Assembly: GCF_018069865.1 (NCBI RefSeq)
Contig: NZ_JAGQDG010000001.1
Location: 558,001 to 622,000 of the forward strand
Source of the DNA: Ideonella paludis
Lineage (GTDB): Bacteria; Pseudomonadota; Gammaproteobacteria; Burkholderiales; Burkholderiaceae_C
DNA: 64,000 bases
Direction of reading: 5' to 3'
Part shown: positions 9,259 to 19,711 of the stretch, in pieces
How the letters are laid out: each line of letters starts with the position of its first letter
How positions within the stretch are numbered: the stretch's first letter is position 1
Position numbers and translations under genes: made by a program
Notes under the pieces: model-generated
Seen by the model: only the letters and a program-made list of their open reading frames with translations
Told to the model about the DNA's origin: nothing
Database searches by the model: none

Positions 9259-9620
9259 GGCTTGGGCCTGGAAAAAGAAGTCTGAAGATCGTTGCTGGGC
9301 TCAGGCTCAGCCACCACAGGGCGGCTGGCATGGGCCAGCAGGTGAGAGAACAAACGCGGGCGCTGGGTGGGCACATCGTCGCGCCCGCCATTGCACCAGG
9401 GGTGACAGCGCAGCAAACGCGCGGCCGTCAGGTAGCTGCCCGCCAAGGCGCCGTGCTGCTCCAACGCCTGCAGGGCATAGCGAGAGCAGGTGGGCTCGAA
9501 GCGGCAAGCGCTGCCCAGCCAGGGGCTGAGGAAAAAGCGATAGCCACGCACCGGCAGCGCGACCAGCCGACGCGGCAGGTCACGCCATGCCAATGTGCTG
9601 GGCTCAGGACGCGGCGACAT
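9255..9620 (-). CDS. yidD: Membrane protein insertion efficiency factor YidD
   Basis: Small inner-membrane-associated protein that aids YidC-dependent insertion. The family core is present: PVRGYRFFLSPWLGSACRFEPTCSRYALQALEQHG, split as a short amphipathic helix followed by the conserved cysteine block, then RLLRCHPWCNGGRDDVP. I start it at the ATG at 9620 (121 residues). An upstream in-frame start at 9665 would push it further into rnpA. Even so the first codons overlap the 3' end of rnpA by 17 bases, and the stop overlaps the yidC start, so rnpA-yidD-yidC form a chain of overlapping genes. Confidence 0.92.
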   Translation of the reverse strand: MSPRPEPSTLAWRDLPRRLVALPVRGYRFFLSPWLGSACRFEPTCSRYALQALEQHGALAGSYLTAARLLRCHPWCNGGRDDVPTQRPRLFSHLLAHASRPVVAEPEPSNDLQTSFSRPKP

Positions 9621-10161
9621 CGGTCGGTGCACCCGCCGAGGCTGCTTTCGCTTTGCCACGACCACCCCAAGGCTTGCGCCCCGAGCTGGGCGGCAGCGGC
9701 GAATGCGCAGCGCGGTGGAACAAGGTGGTCAATTCCTCACGCGCAAGCGCGCGCAGCGCGGCCGAAGCAGCGCTGGGAAACTGTTGCCGATCAAACGGCG
9801 CCCGCAAGCGAACCACCCACAAACCTGCAGGTAGTTCAGAGGCATGCAAAGCCATGGCGGCTCTCACCTGACGCTTGATCAGCGTGCGAGTGACCGCACG
9901 CTTGGCGTGCCGCTTGGGCACCACCAAACCCAACCATTGACCTGCATCATCCACAGCAGGGGTGCTGACGGGCAGCTCGCCTGTGGATAACTCGGGGGAC
10001 AACTGCGGGAAAACCGGTGAATCAGCCGCCTTCGCCGCCACTGGGCCAGCCCGCGAGGGCACGCCAGCCAAATAGTGAACAGCGAAGTGAGTGCTCTTTG
10101 ACCGCTGATGTGCGGACAGCACCCGTTCGAAATCGGCCGGACGCACGATGCGGCCGATCAT
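9604..10161 (-). CDS. rnpA: Ribonuclease P protein component (extended)
   Basis: Protein subunit of RNase P, which matures the 5' ends of tRNAs. The start RIVRPADFERVLSAHQRSKSTHFAVHYL and the signature LGLVVPKRHAKRAVTRTLIKRQVRAAM identify it. At 185 residues it is clearly longer than the usual 110-130. Extra sequence lies after the first beta strand (about residues 33-70) and as a basic, Gly/Ala/Pro-rich C-terminal tail (about 150-185) that overlaps yidD. The central RNR motif is degenerate here (RTLIKR). ATG at 10161, ten bases after rpmH. A perfect DnaA box lies inside the gene. Confidence 0.93.
   Translation of the reverse strand: MIGRIVRPADFERVLSAHQRSKSTHFAVHYLAGVPSRAGPVAAKAADSPVFPQLSPELSTGELPVSTPAVDDAGQWLGLVVPKRHAKRAVTRTLIKRQVRAAMALHASELPAGLWVVRLRAPFDRQQFPSAASAALRALAREELTTLFHRAAHSPLPPSSGRKPWGGRGKAKAASAGAPTDVAAS
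9982..9990 (-). promoter_or_regulatory. DnaA box inside rnpA
   Basis: TGTGGATAA on the plus strand, i.e. the consensus DnaA box TTATCCACA on the minus strand, lies within the rnpA insertion region. About 35 bases away a one-mismatch match, TCATCCACA (9946-9954), is on the plus strand. They may belong to an extended origin, or be chance matches in coding DNA. Confidence 0.45.
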
Positions 10162-10171
10162 GACGCGAAGG

Positions 10172-10309
10172 TCAGACCTGCGACAGCTTCTTGCGGCCCT
10201 TGGCGCGGCGCGCGGCGATCACAGCACGGCCACCACGGGTCTTCATGCGGACGAGGAAGCCGTGCGTACGGGCGCGGCGGACCTTGGAAGGCTGATAGGT
10301 GCGCTTCAT
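10172..10309 (-). CDS. rpmH: 50S ribosomal protein L34
   Basis: Forty-five-residue basic ribosomal protein beginning [20 protein letters not shown] and ending GRKKLSQV, an almost textbook L34 in length and sequence. The open frame extends 20 codons upstream to 10369, but the conserved MKRTYQPS start at 10309 is certain from the family. It is the first gene of the minus-strand rpmH-rnpA-yidD-yidC operon and reads away from dnaA, so its promoter lies in the origin region. Confidence 0.97.
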   Translation of the reverse strand: MKRTYQPSKVRRARTHGFLVRMKTRGGRAVIAARRAKGRKKLSQV

Positions 10310-10414
10310 GGTTCTAGTACCTTGAAAGAAAATAGGGAACAGGTGTGGCCAACAACAGGCCCACCCCACCCGAGCACAGCGACGAAGACCCTAGTCCTTG
10401 CACCCGCACTGCCA

Positions 10415-10440
10415 AAAGCCAAAGCCTAAAAGCTAAAGCC
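10415..10440. repeat. Tandem AAAGC[C/T] hexamers in the origin region
   Basis: Four direct copies read AAAGCC (10415), AAAGCC (10421), AAAGCT (10429, after two extra bases) and AAAGCC (10435). Further copies follow at 10458 (AAAGCC) and 10489 (AAAGCT), the latter trailed by AAGCCC. The array lies between the rpmH start and the DnaA boxes. Its role is unknown; binding sites for an initiator or regulator are possible. Confidence 0.55.
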
Positions 10441-10617
10441 TTGGCCAGCACACCTGCAAAGCCGAACCCCTGCCAGGGCTCAAGCGTCAAAGCTAAGCCC
10501 TCCCGCGCTCCGGGAAACCCACTATTAAAGCAAATTCTGGCCGGCCGGTCAAACAGCTGTGAACTGGGGGCTACTTTGGCAACCATTGTTAAACCGACTT
10601 GACCTGCGGCCAAAAAC

Positions 10618-10626
10618 TGTGGATAA
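10618..10626 (-). promoter_or_regulatory. Consensus DnaA box
   Basis: TGTGGATAA on the plus strand equals TTATCCACA on the minus strand, the perfect DnaA-binding 9-mer, 63 bases before the dnaA ATG. Likely used for initiation and/or dnaA autoregulation. Confidence 0.7.
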
Positions 10627-10679
10627 CCTCGTCCTGGGAGGCGCAAACCGCGCATAGAATCCGCCCGCTCTAAAAGAAC

Positions 10680-10688
10680 TTGTCCACA
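10680..10688 (+). promoter_or_regulatory. Near-consensus DnaA box abutting the dnaA start
   Basis: TTGTCCACA differs from TTATCCACA at one position and ends one base before the dnaA ATG. Its position over the translation-start region suggests autoregulation of dnaA. An in-frame TTG at its first base could also act as an alternative start. Confidence 0.5.
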
Positions 10689-12170
10689 ATGAGCCTAGAC
10701 CTCTGGCAGGGTGCTTGCGACCGACTCGCAGCCGAACTGCCTGAACAGCAATTTCTCACCTGGATCCGCCCACTGCCCCCGGCCGACATCTCTGATGCCG
10801 GCGCCGAGGGCTTGGTGGCCTGCGTGCGCGTGCCCAATCGATTCAAGCTCGACTGGATACGCTCGCAGTACAGCCCCCGCATTGAGGCGGTGCTGGGTGA
10901 ACTCGCCGGCAAGCCGGTGCGCCTCGAGCTGGCCCTCGCCCCGCGCGAGGCCCCGGCCAACGCGGGCGTGCGCCCGCTGCCCAGCCGCCCCCACAGCGCC
11001 GCCCGCGTGCTGGCCAATGCCATGGCCGTGGCCAGCCAACAAGCCGTGCCGGTGCCCAGCCAAGCCAGTCAGGGTGGCAGCGAGCCCCCGACCGAGGACG
11101 CTGCCGAGCCCGCCCGCAGTGGCACCTTGCCGCAAGCCCCGGTGACCAACCGCCACCGCCTCAACCCGGTGCTGACCTTCGACACCCTGGTGGCGGGCCG
11201 TGCCAACCAAATGGCCCGCACTGCGGCCTTGCATGTGGCCGGTGCGCCCGGCGCCATGTACAACCCGCTGTTCATTTACGGCGGTGTGGGCCTGGGCAAG
11301 ACCCACTTGGTGCATGCCGTGGGCAACCAACTGCTCAAAGACAACCCCAATGCCCGCGTGCTTTACCTGCATGCCGAGCAATTCATCTCCGACGTCGTCA
11401 AGAACTACCAGCGCAAAACCTTTGACGAGCTCAAGGCCAAGTACCACCAGCTCGACCTGCTGCTGATCGACGATGTGCAGTTCTTTGCCGGCAAAGAGCG
11501 CACCCAAGAAGAGTTCTTCAACGCCTTTGAAGCCCTGCTGGCCAAGAAGGCGCACATCATCATGACCAGCGACACCTACCCCAAGGGGCTGGTGGACATT
11601 GATGAGCGCCTGACCAGCCGCTTTGATAGCGGCCTGACCGTGGCCATTGAGCCGCCCGAGCTGGAAATGCGGGTGGCGATCTTGCTCTCCAAGGCCAAGG
11701 CCGAGGGCACACCCCTGCCCGAAGACGTGGCGTTTTTTGTGGCCAAGAACGTGCGCGCCAATGTGCGCGAGCTCGAAGGCGCACTGCGCAAAGTGCTGGC
11801 CTACGCCAAGTTCAGCCACAAAGAGATCACCATCCACCTGGCCCGCGAGGCCCTCAAAGACCTGCTGTCCATCCAGAACCGGCAGATCTCGGTGGAGAAC
11901 ATCCAAAAGACGGTGGCCGACTTCTACAAGATCAAAGTCGCCGACATGTACAGCAAAAAGCGCCCCGCCAGCATCGCCCGGCCGCGCCAAATTGCCATGT
12001 ATCTGGCCAAGGAGCTGACCCAAAAAAGCCTGCCCGAAATTGGCGAGCTCTTTGGCGGCCGCGACCACACCACCGTGCTGCACGCCGTGCGCAAGATCGG
12101 TGGCGAGCGCCAGAAAAACACCGAGCTGAACCAGCAGTTGCATGTGCTGGAACAAACTTTGAAAGGCTAG
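10689..12170 (+). CDS. dnaA: Chromosomal replication initiator protein DnaA
   Basis: Binds DnaA boxes and melts oriC in its ATP form. The 493-residue protein shows domain I ([21 protein letters not shown]), an Ala/Pro-rich domain II linker (about residues 90-160), and an AAA+ domain III with Walker [11 protein letters not shown], Walker [15 protein letters not shown] and sensor segments. Domain IV carries the signature [21 protein letters not shown] use the ATG at 10689; the frame is open three codons further to a TTG that sits in a DnaA box. It starts the plus-strand dnaA-dnaN-gyrB series. Confidence 0.98.
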   Translation: MSLDLWQGACDRLAAELPEQQFLTWIRPLPPADISDAGAEGLVACVRVPNRFKLDWIRSQYSPRIEAVLGELAGKPVRLELALAPREAPANAGVRPLPSRPHSAARVLANAMAVASQQAVPVPSQASQGGSEPPTEDAAEPARSGTLPQAPVTNRHRLNPVLTFDTLVAGRANQMARTAALHVAGAPGAMYNPLFIYGGVGLGKTHLVHAVGNQLLKDNPNARVLYLHAEQFISDVVKNYQRKTFDELKAKYHQLDLLLIDDVQFFAGKERTQEEFFNAFEALLAKKAHIIMTSDTYPKGLVDIDERLTSRFDSGLTVAIEPPELEMRVAILLSKAKAEGTPLPEDVAFFVAKNVRANVRELEGALRKVLAYAKFSHKEITIHLAREALKDLLSIQNRQISVENIQKTVADFYKIKVADMYSKKRPASIARPRQIAMYLAKELTQKSLPEIGELFGGRDHTTVLHAVRKIGGERQKNTELNQQLHVLEQTLKG

Positions 12171-12198
12171 TGCTGGCCTGGCCCGACCGGCCCAGCAC
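12170..12198 (+). other. Hairpin between dnaA and dnaN
   Basis: GTGCTGG (starting on the last base of the dnaA stop) can pair with CCAGCAC across a 15-base GC-rich loop that itself contains GGCC and CCGG. No T-run follows, so this is more likely an attenuating or processing structure than a full terminator. dnaN starts 80 bases later. Confidence 0.35.
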
Positions 12199-12278
12199 GC
12201 GCTGGCGTCAGGTCGGCGTAAATCCTTGAAAAAACAAGCGAAAATGTCTTTTCGCAACAACCAGCGATTGAGGACGAC

Positions 12279-13397
12279 ATGATTGTTCTGAAAGCCCCGC
12301 AACAAGACCTGCTCGGTGCCCTGCAAGCGGTGGCCGGCATTGTGGAGCGGCGCCATACCCTGCCCATCCTCGCCAATGTGCTGATGCGCAAGACTGGCGA
12401 GAACATCGAGCTCACGACCTCTGACCTGGAGATCCAGGTGCGCACCAATGCCACCTTGGGCGGCGACAGCGGCACCTTCAGCACCACGGTGGGCGCGCGC
12501 AAGCTCATCGACATCCTCAAGACCCTGCCGGCCGACCAAATCGTCAGCCTCAGCGCCAATGCCTCCAAGCTCACGCTGCAAGGCGGCAAGAGCCGCTTCA
12601 CGCTGCAAACCCTGCCGCCTGAGGACTACCCCCTGGTGAATGAGGCGGTGGATTTTGGCCCCGCCTTCAGCGTGCCGCAAAAAACGCTGAAGAGCCTGAT
12701 CGACCAGGTCCACATCGCGATGGCGGTGCACGACATTCGCTACTACCTCAACGGCATCTTGTTTGTGGCTGAGGGCAAGACCCTGACCCTGGTGGCCACT
12801 GACGGCAGCCGCCTGGCCCTGGCGCAAGCCGAACTCGAAGCCGACATCCCCAAGCAAGAGGTGATCTTGCCGCGCAAGACGGTGCTGGAGTTGATGCGCT
12901 TGCTCAAAGACGGCAAGAGCGGTGCGGACGACCAGATCGAAATGCGCTTTGCCGGCAACCAGGCCAAGTTCATCTTCAGTGGCATGGAGTTTGTGACCAA
13001 GCTGGTCGAGGGCAAGTACCCCGACTACAACCGCGTCATCCCCAAGAACCACCAGAACATCATCACCCTGGGCCGCCAAACCCTGCTGTCCAGCCTGCAG
13101 CGCGCCGCCATCTTGACGAGCGAAAAGTTCAAGGGCGTGCGCGTCAACGTGGACCCCGGCGTCTTGCGCATTGCCTCCAGCAACGCCGAGCAAGAAGAGG
13201 CCAAAGAAGAGATCGAGATCGACTACGACGGCCCGGCCATCGAGATCGGCTTCAACGTCACCTACCTGATGGACGCCCTTGCCAACATCAGCCAAGAGAT
13301 GGTGCGGCTGGAGCTGCATGACGGCGCCTCGGCCGCGCTGATCACCGTGCCCGAGCAATCCGGCTTCAAGTATGTGGTGATGCCGATGCGCATTTGA
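12279..13397 (+). CDS. dnaN: DNA polymerase III sliding clamp (beta subunit)
   Basis: Forms the ring-shaped dimer that tethers DNA polymerase III to DNA and recruits Hda, MutS and other clamp binders. The 372-residue protein has three clamp domains with typical segments AGIVERRHTLPILANVLM, FVAEGKTLTLVATDGSRLAL and the C-terminal YVVMPMRI, which closes the family's usual PMR ending. Length is normal. It lies 108 bases after dnaA, in the canonical dnaA-dnaN-gyrB order, and is followed by a hairpin. Confidence 0.98.
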   Translation: MIVLKAPQQDLLGALQAVAGIVERRHTLPILANVLMRKTGENIELTTSDLEIQVRTNATLGGDSGTFSTTVGARKLIDILKTLPADQIVSLSANASKLTLQGGKSRFTLQTLPPEDYPLVNEAVDFGPAFSVPQKTLKSLIDQVHIAMAVHDIRYYLNGILFVAEGKTLTLVATDGSRLALAQAELEADIPKQEVILPRKTVLELMRLLKDGKSGADDQIEMRFAGNQAKFIFSGMEFVTKLVEGKYPDYNRVIPKNHQNIITLGRQTLLSSLQRAAILTSEKFKGVRVNVDPGVLRIASSNAEQEEAKEEIEIDYDGPAIEIGFNVTYLMDALANISQEMVRLELHDGASAALITVPEQSGFKYVVMPMRI

Positions 13398-13412
13398 TGC
13401 CCATCCCCTTGA

Positions 13413-16106
<2,694 letters not shown>

Positions 16107-16138
16107 CGAATTCCCTGGCTGCAGCTTGAATCCAGGGC

Positions 16139-16453
16139 ATGGCCTTACCCCAATTCGTTCCGGACCGCCGACCCGAGCTGGCACTGCTGTGCCAGCGCCA
16201 CGGCGCGCGCCGACTCGAATTGTTTGGCTCGGCCACGCGTGCTGATTTCTCGCCTGAGCGCAGCGACCTGGATTTCATCGTCACCTTCGATGAGTTGCCC
16301 ATAGAGCGCGCCGCTGACGCCTTCTTCACCCTGAAAGACGGGTTGGAAACCATGTTCCAGCGCCCCGTTGATTTGCTGACCGAACACGCACTGCGCAACC
16401 CGTATTTGCGCCAGCGGGTCGATGCGGAGCGGGTGACGGTCTATGGTGCCTGA
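16139..16453 (+). CDS. Minimal nucleotidyltransferase (MntA-type), no visible partner
   Basis: A 104-residue protein with the nucleotidyltransferase signature LELFGSATRADF followed by SDLDFIV, giving the GSx10DxD metal-binding pattern (DLD) of the MNT family. In HEPN-MNT toxin-antitoxin modules such a protein AMPylates and silences a HEPN RNase encoded just downstream, usually overlapping. Here no HEPN gene follows. The next 20 bases run into the convergent hsdR stop, and only a frame of 11 codons (ATG at 16442, overlapping the MNT stop) opens at the expected place. It is therefore an orphan antitoxin-like gene, possibly left behind when the restriction island inserted, or it acts alone. It starts 33 bases after gyrB. 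Confidence 0.8.
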   Translation: MALPQFVPDRRPELALLCQRHGARRLELFGSATRADFSPERSDLDFIVTFDELPIERAADAFFTLKDGLETMFQRPVDLLTEHALRNPYLRQRVDAERVTVYGA

Positions 16454-16474
16454 GCTGCCCGGCAGGACCGTGCC

Positions 16475-19400
16475 CTAGCTCACCCACTCATCCCCAATCG
16501 TTTCGGCCTGCTCTAGCACCAGCTCCACCGCAGCGTCCGCTGCATCGGGCGGGTACTTATACTTGCGCAAGATGCGCTTGACCATCAAGCGCAGCTTGGC
16601 CCGCACGCTCTCGCGCTGAGACCAATCCACGCTGATGTTTTGGCGCAGGCTGGTCGTCAGTTCGTGGGCGATCTTCTTCAGGGTCTCGTCGCTCAGCTCC
16701 CGCACGGCGGATTCATTGGTGGCCAGCGCGTCGTAGAACTTCACCTCGTCGTCGCTCAGGCCCAGGGTCTCGCCGCGTGCTGCCGCCTCGCGGAACTTCT
16801 TGGCCATCTCCACCAACTCTTCCATCACCTGCGCGGTCTCGATGGAGCGGTTCTGGTAGCGCTTGATCACGTTGCTCAGCAGCTCTGAGAACTTGCGCTC
16901 CTGCACCACATTGCTGGCAAAGCGCGTCTTGATCTCGCCTTCCAAAAGGCGCTCCAGCAGTTCCACCGCCAGGTTGCGTTCGGGCAGGTTCTTCACCTGC
17001 GCCAAGAACTCATCGTCCAGCAGGCCGATGTTGGGCTTGTCCAGGCCCACGGCGTCGAAGATGTCCACCACGCTGTCTGACACTACGGCCGAGCTGATGA
17101 TCTGGCGAATGGCCAGCTCACGTTGCTCGTTGGTCTTCTTCTGCTGGGTGATGTCCTTTTTGGTCAGGATCACCTTCACCGCCTGCATGAAGGCCACTTC
17201 CTCGCGCACCGCCTTGGCCTCATCCAAGGTGCAGCACAGGCTGAAGGCGCGGCTCAAGGCCAGTGCGGTGTCGGCAAAGCGCTTTTTGCCGTCGCGCTGG
17301 CCCTCCGTCTTGAGGCCCAGCACATGGTTAGCGGCCCCGGCCAGCACCTTGTGGCCACCCGTGAGAAAGCCGCTGTAGTCAAAGCCATGCAGCATGGCTC
17401 GCAGCACGTCTAACTTCTCGGCCAGCAGGGCATAGGCTTCGTGGGCGTCTACCGTCGGGCGGCCCCGGCCTTTGCTGGCGGTGTATTCCTTCATCGCCTC
17501 CTTCAGCTCATTGCCAATGCCGATGTAGTCCACCACCAGGCCGCCCTGCTTGTCTTTGAACACGCGGTTCACCCGCGCAATGGCCTGCATCAAGTTGTGG
17601 CCCTTCATGGGCTTGTCCACATACAGCGTGTGTACGCAAGGCGCGTCAAAGCCGGTCAGCCACATGTCCCGCACGATCACCAAGCGCAGCGGGTCGGCGG
17701 GGTTCTTGAAGCGCTTCTCCAACCGCTTTTTGACTTGGCTGCTGTAGATGTGCGGGCGCAGCAGTGCTTTGTCACTGGCCGAGCCCGTCATGATGATCTT
17801 GACGGCGCCTTTCTCGGGGTCCGGGTCATGCCAGTCGGGCCGCAGCTTGATGATCTCGTCATACAGGTGCACGCAGATGTCGCGGCTCATGGCCACCATC
17901 ATGGCCTTGCCGGTTTGGGCTTGGTTGCGGGCTTCAAAGTGCTGCACCAAGTCAGCGGCCACGCTGGCCACACGCGGCGTGGCACCCACCACTTTCTCTA
18001 GCGCGGCCCAGCGGCTTTTCAGCTTGGCCTGCGTGCTTTCTTCTTCGTCCTCGGCCAGCTCATCCACCTCATCGTCGATGTGCGGCAGCTCGTCTTCCTT
18101 CAGGCTCAGTTTGGCCAAGCGGCTTTCGTAATAGATGGCCACCGTCGCGCCATCTTCCTTGGCCTGCTGCATGTCATAGACATGGATGTAGTCGCCAAAC
18201 ACTGCGCGGGTGTCCCGGTCTTCGCCCGACACCGGCGTGCCGGTGAACGCCACAAAGGTGGCGTTGGGCAGCGCGTCGCGCAGGTGCTGTGCATAGCCCG
18301 CTTGGTACTTGTGCACCTCGGCGGCCACGGCTTGCTCCACCGCATACCCCGCTGGGGCAAAGTTGGCGGGCTGGGCCTTGCTCGGCTCGCCGTCCGTGGT
18401 CAGCACCGTGGGCTGCACCTCCGCACGGGCTGGCTTGCGCTTGAGCGTCTTGAGCTTGGCTTCAAAGCCATATTGCGTGCGGTGCGCCTCATCGGCGATC
18501 ACCACAATATTGCTGCGGTCAGAGAGCACCGGAAAGGCGTCTTCATCCTCACCCGGCATGAACTTTTGGATGGTGGCAAACATAATGCCGCCCGAGGGCC
18601 GGTTGGCCAGCCGGGCGCGCAGGTCTTGGCGCGTGGCCACTTGCACGGGCTGCTCGCGCAGCAGGTCTTGGGCCAGGCTGAACACGCCAAACAATTGACC
18701 GTCCAGGTCATTGCGGTCGGTGATCACCACGATGGTGGGGTTCTCCATCGCAGGCTCTTGCATCACCCGCGCCGCAAAGCAGGTCATGGTGATGCTCTTG
18801 CCGCTGCCTTGGGTGTGCCAGACCACACCGCCCTTTCCGCGAACATGGGGCGCGCCCCCTGGGCGCGAGGCCTGCACCACCTGCTCAATGGCAGCGCGCA
18901 CCGCATGAAACTGGTGGTAGCCCGCAATCTTCTTGACCAGGCCGCCGTCGTCCTCAAACAGCACAAAAAAGCGCAGATAGTCCAGCAGCACGGCGGGGGC
19001 CAGCGCCCCACGCACCAGCGTTTCCAGCTCGTTGAACTCGCCCAGCGGGTCCAGCGTGGCGCCGTCAATCGTGCGCCAGCCCATGAAGCGCTCGGCATCT
19101 GCCGAGAGCGAGCCCATCAGCGCCTCGGAGCCATCCGACACCACCAGCACCTGGTTGTACTGAAAGACATCCGGGATCTGCGCCTTGTAGGTCTGAAGCT
19201 GGTCATAGGCCTTCCAGACATTGGCGTTTTCATCGGCCGGGTTCTTCAGCTCCAGCAGCACCACCGGCAAGCCGTTCAAGAACAAGACGATGTCCGGCCG
19301 CCGCGTGTGGTGCGGCCCTTTCAGCGTGAACTGGTTGACCGCCAGCCACTCATTGGCCCCAGCATCTGCCCAATCCACCAGGCGCACAAAGTCACCACGG

Positions 19401-19711
19401 GTTTCGCCATCCTTTTGATACTGCACCGGCACGCCGCCCACCAGCAGACGATGAAAGTGCCGGTTGGCCGACAGCAGCACCGGCTCGCCCAAGTCTTGCA
19501 CTTGCTTAAAGGCGTCTTCACGCGCTGGCAGCGGGATGTGCGGGTTCAGCCGGGTGATCGCATCGCGCAGGCGGTGTGGCAGCAGCACTTGGCGGAAGTG
19601 CTCACGCTCTGCGGCGGGGCCATCGGGCGCAATGTCATAGCCGCTCAGGTGGGTGTAGCCCTCCTCCACCAGCCAGCCCAGCGCTTCTTGTTCGAGTTGG
19701 TCTTCGGTCAT
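16475..19711 (-). CDS. hsdR: Type I restriction enzyme, motor/nuclease subunit HsdR
   Basis: Restriction subunit that translocates and cleaves unmodified DNA together with HsdM and HsdS. In 1078 residues it shows the N-terminal PD-(D/E)xK nuclease (Asp140, Glu154, Lys156 in RRPDIVLF and LLELKNPAD), a superfamily 2 helicase with Walker A QGSGKS (302-306), TDRNDLDGQ and DEAH (407-410), the second RecA domain with WLTGFDAPCVHTLYVDKPM, and a long C-terminal helical region. The ATG at 19711 overlaps the stop of the upstream AlbA_2 gene by four bases (ATGA), so it is probably co-translated. All catalytic motifs look intact. Confidence 0.96.
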   Translation of the reverse strand: MTEDQLEQEALGWLVEEGYTHLSGYDIAPDGPAAEREHFRQVLLPHRLRDAITRLNPHIPLPAREDAFKQVQDLGEPVLLSANRHFHRLLVGGVPVQYQKDGETRGDFVRLVDWADAGANEWLAVNQFTLKGPHHTRRPDIVLFLNGLPVVLLELKNPADENANVWKAYDQLQTYKAQIPDVFQYNQVLVVSDGSEALMGSLSADAERFMGWRTIDGATLDPLGEFNELETLVRGALAPAVLLDYLRFFVLFEDDGGLVKKIAGYHQFHAVRAAIEQVVQASRPGGAPHVRGKGGVVWHTQGSGKSITMTCFAARVMQEPAMENPTIVVITDRNDLDGQLFGVFSLAQDLLREQPVQVATRQDLRARLANRPSGGIMFATIQKFMPGEDEDAFPVLSDRSNIVVIADEAHRTQYGFEAKLKTLKRKPARAEVQPTVLTTDGEPSKAQPANFAPAGYAVEQAVAAEVHKYQAGYAQHLRDALPNATFVAFTGTPVSGEDRDTRAVFGDYIHVYDMQQAKEDGATVAIYYESRLAKLSLKEDELPHIDDEVDELAEDEEESTQAKLKSRWAALEKVVGATPRVASVAADLVQHFEARNQAQTGKAMMVAMSRDICVHLYDEIIKLRPDWHDPDPEKGAVKIIMTGSASDKALLRPHIYSSQVKKRLEKRFKNPADPLRLVIVRDMWLTGFDAPCVHTLYVDKPMKGHNLMQAIARVNRVFKDKQGGLVVDYIGIGNELKEAMKEYTASKGRGRPTVDAHEAYALLAEKLDVLRAMLHGFDYSGFLTGGHKVLAGAANHVLGLKTEGQRDGKKRFADTALALSRAFSLCCTLDEAKAVREEVAFMQAVKVILTKKDITQQKKTNEQRELAIRQIISSAVVSDSVVDIFDAVGLDKPNIGLLDDEFLAQVKNLPERNLAVELLERLLEGEIKTRFASNVVQERKFSELLSNVIKRYQNRSIETAQVMEELVEMAKKFREAAARGETLGLSDDEVKFYDALATNESAVRELSDETLKKIAHELTTSLRQNISVDWSQRESVRAKLRLMVKRILRKYKYPPDAADAAVELVLEQAETIGDEWVS

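Larger units (their letters stand above)
10310..10688. other. Putative replication origin region (oriC) between rpmH and dnaA
   Basis: A 379-base gene-free gap between divergent rpmH and dnaA, the usual place of oriC or part of it in many proteobacteria. It contains one perfect DnaA box (10618-10626), a second near-consensus box abutting dnaA (10680-10688), a cluster of AAAGC[C/T] hexamers (10415-10500), and somewhat AT-richer stretches around 10520-10550 and 10590-10620. The number of DnaA boxes is low for an autonomous origin, so it may be only one part of a bipartite origin. It must also hold the promoters of rpmH and dnaA. No protein gene is believable here. Confidence 0.6.

Noticed and set aside
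16113-16137. CCCTGG/CCAGGG stem after gyrB as a terminator
   Set aside because: A 6-bp stem with a 13-base loop and no T-run is too weak to call.
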